Assembly: GCA_008508345.1 (NCBI GenBank)
Contig: QNGE01003515.1
Coordinates: 1-64,000 of the forward strand
From: Paragonimus westermani
Lineage: Eukaryota > Platyhelminthes > Trematoda > Plagiorchiida > Troglotrematidae
DNA: 64,000 bases
Reading direction: 5' to 3'
Shown: positions 36,857 through 49,300 of the stretch, one piece after another
Numbering within the stretch: the first letter of the stretch is position 1
How the letters are laid out: each line of letters begins with the position of its first letter
The notes under the pieces: model-generated
Told to the model about the DNA's origin: nothing
The model's database searches: none
The model's input: the letters and a program-made list of their open reading frames with translations, nothing else
Translations under genes and position numbers: made by a program

Positions 36857-39800
36857 GTACGTCCATATTTTTGGTATAACGAATTTAATTAAGGCGATTC
36901 CTCATCGTGGTTGTTACTGATGATTGCTATTAATGAGCACGGAAAGATGACCCATCGGACCATTTAGTGAGTGCCTATAAGTTACACTTAAGGACTGTCC
37001 ACAGTTACAGAGGGTGAGATGGGGGAAACCAATTTTCATATTCACTTTGATACTACACACTAGACTGACATAATCCTTCATTTAGTAAAATATGCATTTG
37101 TATAGTGATACTGACATTTGGCCTAAAGCCAACAGGTTTACTGTTGTTCAGGTATCAATGATGAATTGTCAGTAGCAAAAAATCCAATTTAAATCCATTA
37201 TCTGTCTGTATTTCTCTATTTTTATTGTGTTATGAGTTGCACTTTCGAATTATATTCTTTCCTGGGTATGAGTACGATTTAACAAAATAGTCCAGAGGTA
37301 ACCGACCTGTAGTGAACGTAACACGAATGCGATTCACCATTGAATGGGTGGTAAAAACCGCCATGGGGAACCACGTGAACCAAGTGACTTCTGGATGAAG
37401 ATGTTAGGGTGCATGACAGTTGATTGTTTACGTTTGACGGACAATAATTTTGAAGCACCAAATAACTTAAAAGGATCTTACTCGGGTTTCCGAGGTCGGT
37501 CTGTGGGAGACCAGATACTATTTGGAATTAGGTGGTGAATGGCAGCCCAAGCCAATATAGCTTTATCAGTCACGCTTCGCGTCGAAAACCAAATCTGTAA
37601 AAGCTTGAGCGTTGGAATGGAGGCCAAACGAGCAGGCCTAGTTAGTCTGTTAACATGTCACTTGGGGGCCAGTAAATATATTTAGTAGCTGAGTTTTCAC
37701 TAGTTTAAATTCTGGAGTGCGTTGGTACACATATCCGCAGTCTCAATAGATTGAGCATTGCGAATGATGATACACCTATGCATCCTATTTTGATTCACGG
37801 CAACTCAATAGGGTTCTATGAGACTAGTGTACCTGTGGATGTAGTCTCATTGAATTTTCACACCTGTCATGTTGTATCCCTGATATTTGCTCCATTTCAC
37901 TTCTATCCCTATATGAAACAAGGGGCGGTCTTAGGAATTCGATGTATTTCGATGCGCCCCGTGAAATTCTGGTAAAAATGTCAACACCCAAATTTTCAGT
38001 ATGTTCTACACGCAGCATTTAATGGTCACAACACCACCATGTCAGTAAACGGTGGTGTCTTTGATTACTAGTTTGGTGTGCACGAGCCCGTAGTTAAGTG
38101 TTTTACAGTGGAGGATTGACAAGACAGTTACTAGTTTGTTGTGTTGGATTGGTTAGGAAGCCCATCACGGATAACAATAAATTCCGATAGTACGAGGATT
38201 TTTGGGTCACAGACATCACTTCTAGATTGGGAGACTTTCGGATGGTTTTGGGACTTCTGATCTCTATGCTAATATGGTATGTAAGAATATTTCTGTTATC
38301 GACGACTAAATGCTGGGCAAGCAAGCGAAGAAAACGAAAGGTTAAACATCCGTGAGGTTATCTTACAGCATTTTGTAAACAATTCCGTATACTCCAACAG
38401 ATTTCAAGTAGGTCTCTGAATGAACTGCAAGTACTCAACGGGTCTGCAGTTGTGCCTGACGTGGTTGGCTTATGCAAAACAGTTTGCCTTTGGCCATTGC
38501 ACACCTACGCCTGAGTGCCTGACTGGCGATCAACACTGTACACGAGTAGTGATTGGCGGTTAAGATGAATTGCAACGTAAACTACACAAACCTCGGGTAA
38601 AATCAAACCAACAATTATCGCCCTGACACTACTCGTATGCCAACTGACTTGGGACGGAAAAGAGAATAGACTGGAGAACAGAATAAACAAACTAAACCAG
38701 TCCACAGTTTGAGTTGGAAGACAGTGAAAATAGAATTGGTTTGGAGAAGTTATGCTTTCCATGACCTCATTATTGTATACCCAAAGCTTGGTGAACAAAA
38801 CTGCCAGCTTGATCAGAGGGCATAGTGGTTGACTGGCAAAACCAATGGGATGAGTAATAAACAACAGACTAATCACGTGCCGTTGTCCAGTCCGAATGAT
38901 TATTCTACATCATAGTGACCACGGCATATGAGTGCAAGGGGTGAAAGGCCAACTGATGAATAGCTCTGAAGTGGATGGTGACAGGCTCAGTCAACTGGTA
39001 TGCGCCGGTGAGAATCGCGGACATACACACGGTGAACGTCAAGCGAAGAAACAACGGGTCTGTCAGTCATCCACGTTAGAGATCGGTGAACCTCGAAGAT
39101 AGATTTGCAGCGGGCGTCGTTTGGATCCAAGCGTACGATCAATCGACCCGTGGCGGCAGATTTGGTTGGAGAGCGTCTGCAGTACGCGGGGGGTGGTACG
39201 AACAAAGAAGGTAAACAATGTAACCCAAGTAACACTCATTACATACCGAATCCACGGTAGCCTAGTGTTCACAAATAATTGTTTTGGAACATACAGCACG
39301 GAGTTGAACCGTTGTGTGCCAAGGTCGCACTGAAAATAGGATTGCTTATTCGAGATAATCTCCGGACACTACAGTTGCCAATATCAAGTTGATGTGTGGA
39401 AGCACCATTTCTTGCTGAAGTAAGTTATTGTGTTCTTGTAGCTCCATCCGGCTACTTCAACACCTGCACACTTGCCTCCGCACGACTACCGATAAGTAGT
39501 ACAGCGTGACTATTCATCCTCACCATTCCAAATAATTGCTACGATGCTGATCAAAGCATGGGTCTTACTCGTGAAAATGAAACGGTTTAATTATCAATTT
39601 CTTATCAGGCAACCCAGAACAGGTTGTGCACATGAACGGAAACAACTAAAAATACAATTCTTACTCGAAAAATTGTTACGATCTGAGAGTGCCTATGGAC
39701 AGAAGCTCAACAATCTAGGTTTGCTGTAGCTCAGACTATATTTGACAAAATTACGCGCAAATGTGTCCACACGATGAATTGTGCGGCCGTACGGCGCGGA

Positions 39801-40000
39801 TATTTCGTTACACGAACGAGTAGGCTTCTCCTCCATAAACTTAAGACATGTGATCTTGCTGCGGGCCCCCTAGAATGGTAACGGGACCTCTACCGATCCG
39901 GTGCCTTTACATAGAGACAACATGTGGTCAATGAAATACCTGATTGAGCAACGCTGGAACCATTATCGTCTCTAATATCCAGCAATGACCTAACTAAGAA

Positions 40001-40070
40001 CTAGTGTAGCGAGGACGAGCGACCGCATCACACTACTCACACCACTACCATTTAGTAGTGAAGCAGGAAT
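40001..40070 (+). repeat. Short repeat family 2, copy 1
   Basis: CTAGTGTAGCGAGGACGAGC, GACCGCATCACACTACTCAC and ACCACTACCATTTAGTAGTG match in order the copies at 43485-43560 and, inverted, 53895-53975. It is probably a fragment of an unidentified mobile element. Confidence 0.6.
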
Positions 40071-43000
40071 ACGGGTTTTGACATTGAAGTAGCTAGAGGG
40101 TAAATAAAGGAAATATTGAGAAGCAACATGGCATGAACTGGTTCTCGGTACATACAGGAACTGAGTATTGGCGTCCGTGTACACCGTGATGTTTTAGTAC
40201 CATTGTCGTATGCAAATGAGTAGATTTGATTGCAGTCATTTTGGAGCGCATAATCTATGCATTGATTTTCTGAATGAATGACTGCTGAGCCATCCGCGCT
40301 CGTAGCTCACATCATTATAATTGTCCTTACCGTATGTCTTCTGATGAAGTAAAAGTTATGGGAAGTTTTCACAGTATAAACCTTCGTGGAGACCTGAACA
40401 TAGTTCAAAGAAAGGCAGATGGGTGCTGCCCAGCCATAGTTGTGGGCAACTGACTGTAATTGCTTCTTGGAAGCCAGGCAGAGTTACGGAGATTACTTGG
40501 TATGGAAAGAAGGAAAAGGCGACGGGAAGTGGGGACAGCTATGTAATTGGGAACATTCACAGCAGGGGATTTCCGTCTCCGAGAGAGATCTAAAGGCGGC
40601 TGAGGAACGAGTGGGGCACTGGATGTTGTGAAAGACGCTTGTTTTACGGAATGTGTGGATGCTACCGTCACGTTGTGAAACGCACATGAACCTACATCTG
40701 GGACATTATGTGCAGACTTGATGTCTGCATTCGGTCAGGCGCACTGAAGTGTCCATGTGGTGAGTAGTATTTACTATCATACTTCTTCAAGCCGGACGGT
40801 CTATCAAAATGTTTAAATAGATAGATCGCAAAATCCAAAGAATGATCTTTAAAGTGTGAGGTACAAAGAGAACAGTCCATGGATTTTGCGGACTCTATCA
40901 TGCATTGAATTGGGAAGGGATTATCGAAAACAATCGTCTGTCACAGCGTTGCTTTTGGTTCAGTGAGAATACTCCGACAGACCGTAAAATAGCCCCACTT
41001 TTGTGGGGCTGCCGGAAGGTATGAAAACCAACTCATATGAAGAACAAACGAGAAACCTTGAGCCTTTCTTCTTGCGAAAAAAGACTTAGGAGTGACTGTC
41101 GAAGTTCTAAACGTGAATATACAGAGTTGAGGGAGACCCTGCTCACAATGCACACAAATCGGTAACGTAATGGACACAAGCCTAAACTGGAGGAGGTGTA
41201 AATAGACTTTTCGCATCTCGGATGACCAGCAGTTGAAAAATGCATCCACAACTGATGGTGTGGCTGAGTTTAAGAAGCACGTCAAATGAAGTTTCTGTCT
41301 TTATAAGGCATGGTAACACAAGTAATATATGCTTAACGGCCAAAATCTGCCGGAAGCACACGATCGATTACACAGCTGTTTTCACTCATCAGGTATGGGC
41401 ACCCGGTTACTTTCGAACGCGCGTCCGATTGCATAAGCTTGTGTCTTTATTCGTGATCATTATTGCTTCTGCACTATTCCTATGGTCGGTGTATTAACGC
41501 AGTCAGCTTCGCTATCTGAAAGCTTGGATCCTAGGGAACAACAGTATCAGTTATTTATTCCGCTCTTGGCTTACAATTATTCAATGGTAGTAGTAAATTC
41601 ACGTGTGTTGGCGGCGGATATGGGCTCGGTATGTTCGGATGTCACCGATGGTTTGAACTTATTGGCATGTCCTTTTGGTAACCCTTGCAAGTGTTCATAG
41701 AAGTAAGAAAGTTTCTCCTCTCACTCCCCAAGCACTGGGCTATGTGAGAGCTCACCAGCACAACAGACTGATGATTTTCTGACACAGACCTCCTCATTTT
41801 AAAAGACAAATTGAACCAGAAGTTTTGATTGTGCTGAAATTAGTTGTTTGTCCACTGGCGCTTCTATAACTCTCCAAAACATTAATTAATAATCTGTCAA
41901 ATGCGTTAAAATGCAATATCCAGATATCTTATCAATCCTGTTCCGTAACCAGCTTTGTTGAGTTTTGTTGGATTCACCCATCACTTTTTAGTTATAGGAT
42001 TTTCATGGCAAACTCACCAGCCGATGTGCTTTCATCATATTTTTAGAGTGACAGTGAACTTGCCTCCGTGAATCTGGAAGTGAGTTATTCGTTATCAGTA
42101 TCATTGTTAGTTGTGTATTGCACCGTAAACCCGTTATAGATAATTTAACTGAATGTTTCTGTTTGTAGCCTAGTGGGTTCGCTTCCCCACAGGCCTAACA
42201 AACAAACAGTAAGCATTCCACGGACAGTGTGCTTATCAGTTCCAAACGGATAAGTCCTCATGATGTACATTTATTCTTCACAAATGTACCATTGCGAAAA
42301 ATACTTGATTTTAGTTGTGACATCGCATTGACTCGGAACAGGATGTTACACGTTTCAATCGATGTTATGAAGTATTCGATGCTAATTTTATTTTTAAAAC
42401 GAGGGATAGATAGCATCGCGATGAGTCGACGTTCCGGGTTGGTGTGCTGTTTTGTGTAAATGACAGAAGTTGATGTCGTGTCTAAATTGTAAGACCAGCC
42501 ATTATGCAGATGATATGCAGATGATACACACATTTTCACTCAGAACAAAGAGACGATAGCACAGCTGTGAAATGTGGTGTGTTCCTCGCACTAAAGCTTC
42601 ACTTTGAATGAGATAAAGAGGCTTCATTTGATTTAGGCGAGAAGAACCACGAAGCTAACGCGCGTTCGTAGCACAGTATATGTGCGACGATTTATCCATT
42701 GAGGTTTATTAGGTGCCGTTGTAAATACAATGTATCAAAGCCAGAAGGAAGGTCCGTTTCAACAAAGTCGATATACATGGAGATACCTCATGAATGACAC
42801 CATATGGCGTTTCTAACGAGGCTTCTTACAGAGCCCATTCGATGAACACATTGTGAAGCCTCACTGCATGTTATGTTGCACCAGATCACTAGCACTCCAT
42901 GGAACTGGAATGCGTGTGTCAGAACTGCCAACATCATACTGTATCCAACAGTTCACTTGCAGCTAGTATATCTCCACAATCGCAGAACTGTCGGAAACCT

Positions 43001-43361
43001 GTGTCGTAAGATGTGGAGACACGTCTTATATATAGTGGACTTTTCTAGAAAGAATTGCCTCCCTAAAAAGGACGCATCCATCCGCACCCGTGGAGCATCC
43101 ACAGCATTTCTGCTCCTGTTTTAGTATAACGCAGCCCCAGAAAGACAACGGCGTTTATGAATGCAATTTCGTTTTTCATAATGCGGAAGCCAATGTAAGA
43201 TAGACAACCAGAATTCTGTTGAAAACTTTTCAGTGTCAGCGCCTCAGCAGACTTGCACGAAAAAACGTCAGTCTTACACGTCAAACCGCAACTAAATGTT
43301 GAAACATAAACACAACGTGGTCTTCAGTTCCTCAGCTTACGTTTGGTCTATTGTTAGGTCA

Positions 43362-43874
43362 TCATCCATCCAAATTTTGTGTAGGGAATGCTGTCGGTGG
43401 TTCCTCTTTGAGAAATGATACGAATGAAGAACACGAAGCAGAGGGGGATGCCTTTACGAACCGGCGGTTGATCCGTTGGAAACAGTGCAGTGTAGTGAGG
43501 ACCCGCGGTCGAACTATACTGCTCACAAGGTTACTCAGTAGCCATGCGAGAGCATGTATTAGGGTGTTGAAGTAACGGGGGGAAAATACAAAAAACACTG
43601 GAGTGCACTTTGTCATGACAGTGTTTTCCACATATGAATTGGACATTGACAACCGTATCAGCTGAGATGTTCCTGGGTCGATGTTATACGCTAACGAGTG
43701 TTTCTGTCCCAGGCGGTGTTGAAGCACATATCTTATCTGTTGATTTTCCGAATAATCGATCCTTCTTGTATCCGCACTCTTGGCTGACAGCAGTATGCAG
43801 AGAAACTTCGTTTGTTCGCCATCGTCACCAATACGATGCATTCTGAAACATGTGTAAAATGCAATATCGAACAA
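43362..43874 (-). other. Unidentified 170-codon open frame
   Basis: This is the longest open frame in the window and starts with ATG. A short stretch (FLCILLSAKSADTRR and RYVLQHRLGQKHS) has a coding-like look, but I recognise no domain. The frame passes through repeat family 2 near its C-terminal half, which argues for a mobile-element remnant or chance. It is intronic to MCTP and antisense to it. No function is proposed. Confidence 0.25.
43485..43560 (+). repeat. Short repeat family 2, copy 2
   Basis: CAGTGTAGTGAGGACCCGCG, GTCGAACTATACTGCTCACA and GTTACTCAGTAGCCATGCGA match the copies at 40001-40070 and 53895-53975 (inverted), with scattered substitutions. Confidence 0.6.
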
Positions 43875-44159
43875 AACGAGAGGTGCAGTGAGTAAACGTA
43901 CCTCAACATCGATAAAATGTCATTACTACACTGCATACCACCAGTGCGAACTCTGGACTGTCTTGATGTCTAAGATAGACCATTTCTAGAAAAGACCATC
44001 TGTTGTCAGTCCTGCCAAATTTCTCTCTGGCGGGATACACAAGCTTGGATCTGGTTACACGACCCACCTGATAAAGGTCTTTCATGTATTGACGGGTTGT
44101 TACAAATCCGTTATATGAAAAATATTTGAAGTCATGCTTATCGCGCTCCAATAGCCAGT

Positions 44160-44179
44160 TTGTGTGTGTGTGTGTGTGT
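44160..44179. repeat. (GT)n microsatellite
   Basis: Ten uninterrupted GT units are directly visible. Confidence 0.9.
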
Positions 44180-44884
44180 CATTCTGTTAGTGACTGCATC
44201 GGCGAACAGCCTGGTGGTTGACAGTTGATCCACTCTTCTTTTCAGACACCTGGGTGTCTGCACTCTCCCACCCATTCATTTCTTCAACTTTGTTGGTGTA
44301 CTGTATGATGAATGGTCTGCTTGGCTCTTCACAGTTCAATGAGAATTTCTTTTTTCATCCTCATCTCCTCTGGGACGCACTAACCTGCACTCCTATACTG
44401 AAATGCTTCTTATATTACACTTCACAAATCTTTCTTGTCAGCTTAGATCTCGTCATTGCAGCCTCTTATCCTTTTCGAGGAATGAGGGTTGCCTTTCCTT
44501 ATTAGCCAATCAACTGGCTAACCAGCATTGGCCGACTGGACACAAAGGCCCCACTGGCACAACTCCCGGTCTTATTCCTTCGGGTTTACACTGGATATGT
44601 GGTGTGTGGGTGGAACCGCAAGTGGTGCGGCGCAAGCCAATTGCGGTGATGGTTAAGCGCAGGCGTACTTTGGCTTTGGTCACTGACAGGCTAATCCGAA
44701 TCGGATGCCGCCAACCGTGTACAGAGACTACTGATTTCAACAGTGCCGGTATCACGACTTCAGGCCATAACAAACCATTATGTTTGTGAGCTTCCTCATT
44801 CCAGCTTCAGTTCAGTTTGTTTTACTGGTTAGTCGGTGAGTAAGGGGAGATTTTGATTTTTCGTGTAAACTGGACATCACTTAC

Positions 44885-45075
44885 AACTAATCAAAGTTGT
44901 TACATTCCCATAAAATTTTCAGTCAACACATTTTGAAAAGAAGTACTACGATAGGGTTTCGCTCTTGTTAGAGCTGGTCGGCCACGGTCGGAACTAGAAC
45001 CCCGACTATGGTTTTATGAGCAAACCGTAATAAGCATTTCGCCAGTAACCATACATTAGGCACACTTGTGTTTAT
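44885..45075 (-). mobile_element. tRNA-derived SINE copy (inverted)
   Basis: AACACATTTTGAAAAGAAGT, GGGTTTCGCTCTTGTTAGAG, GAACTAGAACCCCGACTATG and CATTTCGCCAGTAACCATAC are the reverse complements of the tail, B-box and A-box blocks. ATTAGGCACA then marks the conserved TGTGCCTAAT block. It ends about 140 bases before MCTP exon j. Confidence 0.7.
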
Positions 45076-45214
45076 CTATCGTGCTAACTATGCTTCACAA
45101 TTGGTGGAAAAACACGAATGTTTATTACCATCTCATAAAAGCAATATTCTCCTCTCGTTTATATTCATGAATTGGGGGTGGTTACAGGATATTTTGTTTC
45201 TATATTCGTTGAAG

Positions 45215-45271
45215 GACTATATGGATGCCCGTACGGACAGTGATTCAAGTGATCCGGAAAACAAGAAAAAA
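45215..45271 (+). CDS. Mctp: MCTP exon j: acidic cytosolic loop
   Basis: This 57-base exon encodes residues 573-591, DYMDARTDSDSSDPENKKK. It matches the acidic loop between the two membrane segments of vertebrate MCTPs (DMLEDEEEEDDKDDKDSEKK). The donor AAA|GTGAGT is clear. The acceptor is less certain: TTCGTTGAAG (used here) fits the homology best, while an in-frame AG at 45186-45187 would add nine residues (DILFLYSLK). Phase 0 both sides. Confidence 0.8.
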
Positions 45272-46236
45272 GTGAGTTGTTACTTTCTGACTGTTCATAA
45301 CTCCGTAATCTGTTCGCGTGATACTCAGTCAAACAGTGTAGTCTGTGGGTTGCAGTTCTGTCACATGTTCCTATGCAACGTTCTAATGTCTGCTAAGACG
45401 GTTCATCAAGTTCAATAGTGGCTTCACTAATGAACTAGGCCGTCCGATATCACGGTTTCGAAGCATTCTTTTCCGTCAAAGAATCCGGAGACGAATACAA
45501 AAGACTGATAACCCGCCGAAGCAGGGTTTCTAAAATTCACATCGATTTCTGGAACTAACCTTCAGGTTGAGTTAGGCACCGGTTGTCATGCACCAGAAAC
45601 AGTTTACGGAAGCCTGGATTTGTACGTTTTTCGTTAAAAACTGAGTATGTGTCAAATAACTGAACGGCATTTTGTTAGTTTCTTTCACTGGAACAGACAA
45701 TATTGCTTTTTGAGCCATTCTATGAAACAGTCGGCTCACGAAGAATATTGGCACAGATGCAAAGTCTCCTCCGTAGGAAATACCTAATTGTGAACAACGG
45801 TTAAGGATGTGGATCAAACAACACTCTACATAATCTGGTGAATCTACATTTACACACAGAAACGTCAAGTGCATATCATAATATGCAGATTAAACACCCA
45901 TCTGATGTGGCTACAACATCCCGCGTACTGCATTGAACTTCACACAACCGAACACTACACTTTGCTAAGGCTATTACCATTCATTAACCCAAACGAACGT
46001 AGCATAAGCCTGCCGCTACGACTAAGCCAACTGTGGCCAAGAACTCCGACATATCCACCATTTTGCTATTCCGACTTGTTTGTTCATGTTGCTACATAAA
46101 CATTCCATCGTTTCAGTGAATTGTGCCAGAGTGAATATCGGGCATTATCAAATCTCAATTTGAGAAGCCTTCTTCAATCATACGATTTCACGCGTTTGAA
46201 CACTCTGTGACCAGAGTTTCCACATCTGCATTCTAG
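45272..46236 (+). other. MCTP intron, 1.0 kb
   Basis: This phase-0 intron runs from GTGAGT to CTGCATTCTAG. A minus-strand open frame at 45572-45874 resembles nothing known. I see no repeat. Confidence 0.8.
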
Positions 46237-46346
46237 AAAGAAAAAAAGAAAACATTGAAGAAGAAATTGAAAAAAGCAAGAGAAGTAATGGGTACTCTTT
46301 TGGTAGTAACAGAAGAAATAGCCTCTGTGTTGGAAAAGTTTGAAAG
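46237..46346 (+). CDS. Mctp: MCTP exon k: basic helix of the cytosolic loop
   Basis: Residues 592-627 plus two bases of codon 628. The exon opens with a strongly basic run, KEKKKTLKKKLKKA, then REVMGTLLVVTEEIASVLEK. It aligns with vertebrate KGFINKIYAIQEVCVSVQNI then LDEVASFGER, the helical segment between the two membrane parts. The lysine cluster is much richer than in the vertebrate sequence and sits right after the acidic exon j. The acceptor CTGCATTCTAG and the donor AG|GTGAGC leave phase 2. The minus-strand open frame over this exon is a shadow. Confidence 0.92.
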
Positions 46347-49300
46347 GTGAGCAACCATGCTAACATTTGTCTGTTGTGAGCGTATTATGTAACCATTCTT
46401 TGTTTATTCCGTCATTCTGATTATGTCAATGAAGAGCCTCCTGATTTGTATCCTTGAGTTTGACTGGAATCACCAATAAGCCACTTAAACACCGGATCAC
46501 AAAATTCATCTTTTCTAAAGTTCACGAACTGGACAGGAATCATCGACAAAGCATGTGACTGACCGTTGAGATAGCTCATTTCGTTCAGTCACTCTGACAC
46601 GTATAAAATGACTCAAATGCGGTTACACTGGGCAGTGCTCATGCAATCTATGTCTAGTAAATGCGCGTTTAAGTGAAATTTTAACCCAATTCAGTGCCAC
46701 CGTTGACGTGAGAATAGCAGGAACAGGACAAAATTGGATAAGAAATTGTGAACCGAAGATGGAATCTGCGCGCTTGTGAATAAGTCATTCAGAAAAGCAA
46801 AAAAGAACGATAGTTTCACACGTCACTATGGTAATCGTTGAGTAAAAATAACGATCAGTGGAATTTGTGCTTTTCGAGGATAACAAAAAAGAAACACCGT
46901 TTCCGGGCAAATAATGGAACAGCTTGAAAACTGTTCGGCAACCCCAAACATGTTAAGAAGACACGAACATTATCCAGGCTTCCTGTACATGTACCTCTTC
47001 TAACCGAGTAACACACGGAGCTGTACGTGGGGTGATGTGTACTTCCAGTTACAGACACTCCTGTTGACAGGAATAATTAAAACAATTGGTTAGAGGATGT
47101 GAAACAGACGAGTATCATTCACCTCGCGTTCTCCTTGTGTTTGCGTTGCGGAAGGCTTGCCTGTTTGACAGTTATTGGACCAGTGACAGCAAAGCAACCG
47201 GTACACTCCTGGTTAGCTGAAGTCGTGTCGTTTCAGCTGGTGGACACGTGTCTAGGAGGTGCTATCGTCGTGAACTATTATCTCGCAACCCGTGACCACC
47301 ACAATGTTTGCATTTTTACTGTAATTTATCACATACTTGTCCTCTAGGAACATCATGAGCTGTTTCATATTTCCGTCCGTGCTGTAGCTGAGGGGTCTAA
47401 CTGATGGAGTGATTTATTCAGTTGTCAGTGCTGCTAACACGGCGATGTCTGAATGCTACAGAAAGTCGACATGAACGTTACACATCAACTCGGTATCACA
47501 TGAACTATTGTACGTTGAAACTTACACTGATAAGATGAATGCACAAAAACACCTCTGATATATGTTAACACACACTGAGTGATACATTCATCATGTCAGC
47601 ACACAGGCTAGTATTAACTGGTATCCCGTCGGGCAAGTGTTGCATTATTGAGATTCCCACTCCTGCCTGACCACAAGGTTCAGCTTTGGTGACATTCGAG
47701 AGACCTTAAGATGGGCGGATGGAGTTACAGACTTCAAAATACGAACTTAGGTGAATACTGCGGTTAGAATCGTAGATTTGCGTCTCAGGGGTGCAGCTGG
47801 AAGATGGTGAGTGTTCGCTTGCAGGTAGGAGGAAAGGAAAAATTGCGATTTCTGATCAATCATGAGTGATGGTCAACTTGATACTAAACCAAATCCCCGA
47901 TTACTCATCAGTAATCTAAAATATCGCCTTGCAGGTTTAATGACATCAGTGATCTCCACCTATCTCGGAAGTCCTAATCGTGGGGTTATCGATTAAAGTT
48001 AACAGGACAGTTACTGTGTCTCCTTTCGAGACGATTGGGCAACCTGATCATTGCTCACAAGCGAGAGTGGTTGAGCGTTCAGATTTGATAATTCGGTTGT
48101 GCCTAATGTGAGGTGAATGGCGCAGTGGTCAACATGGTTGCCTCAAGATTGAAATGGCCGGAGTTCAAATCGCGGCCGTGGCAAGGATATGCACTACTGA
48201 TGAGCTCTATTGGGAGCGAAACTCGAGTCCAGTGCTTCTTTTCGAAAGAGGCTTGCTAGAAAATCTATCTGAATGCAAAGGCTGCGATCAAATGTGAGTG
48301 ATGGTTAACTGGAAAATAATCATGACAAGTTTGCTCCGTCGTACATAAAAGGTTGATAGTACGAAAATCTCAATGGCCAGGTTAATATGCAGAATTTCAC
48401 GCCAAAGAGATGATGGCTGTCGGCTGGCACGCAATAACATGGTTCTATGTGTCACTGGTCCATCCAATTCTGTAGCTTGTCCGTCACGCACCCTCAGACA
48501 AGAGCCATGGGCGGAGACAACTGACATTTCCCAGACGGCGCAGACTGCATATGTGGTCCACCAAGCTCTCACTCTCGACTTAATATACTTTTACACAGCC
48601 ACTCATTCACATCGGTATCGACTGGTGGTGACCTTTGTAAAATTCCCGCATCTTTAATATGCTTTTTTATAGTGGCCCACACGGTCATCACAACTTCGTC
48701 TGACCGGACATCACATCTTGAGTATCAAAGACAGCTGAACAAGAAAGGAACAGCGCAATCAATGTGAAGTTGTCCAGAAAAGGACAATAGTTTGATCTTC
48801 GCGACTTAATAGCGAGCAAGTTCTTTTTAACGGAGAGAATCGCATTAATTATTCCATTCATATCGGTGATAAACCGTGAGATCTGTTCAACTTTAGCCTG
48901 TTATCATAGCTTCGAAAACGTCAATTCCAAAGACTTCGGAAGTTCCATAGTCTTGTGTGTTCTGTATGAATAAGGCCGACTGATCGAACAAGCGTAAGTA
49001 AACAACCAACACTGTACTCCCGTAGCAGGTCACACTAGGCGGCGCAGACATTGGTACCCTGAACCAGCTGGTCATTGCACCAGAACAATACTAAAAGTAA
49101 ACTTTGCTACAGTAAATTATTTTCGTTAAAACCACCGAAAAGGTGACTGAGAAAGACGAACTCAATTCTTTCAGTTAACCGGTCTGTATAGGGATGGAAT
49201 CCTGATAACTCTGCATTGTGGGAAAGCAAACGTCATCATTGAATCGTCTAGCCCGGAATGTTCATAGTGAAATCCTCAAGAGAGAAAATGGTCTCATTCC

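Larger units (their letters stand above)
36857..45214 (+). other. MCTP intron, 8.4 kb
   Basis: This phase-0 intron runs from GTACGT to TTCGTTGAAG. It contains two copies of a short repeat family (40001-40070, 43485-43560), a (GT)n tract (44160-44179), an inverted SINE (about 44885-45075) and open frames on both strands at 44403-44789. The longest open frame in the window (43362-43874, minus, 170 codons) lies here and runs through one of the repeats. The segment encoded on either side needs no extra exon. Confidence 0.7.

Noticed and set aside
42495..42530. YADD-like peptide (reverse transcriptase catalytic box)
   Set aside because: The DNA is a short local duplication (ATTATGCAGATGATATGCAGATGAT) with stops close by on both sides and no other reverse transcriptase motif.
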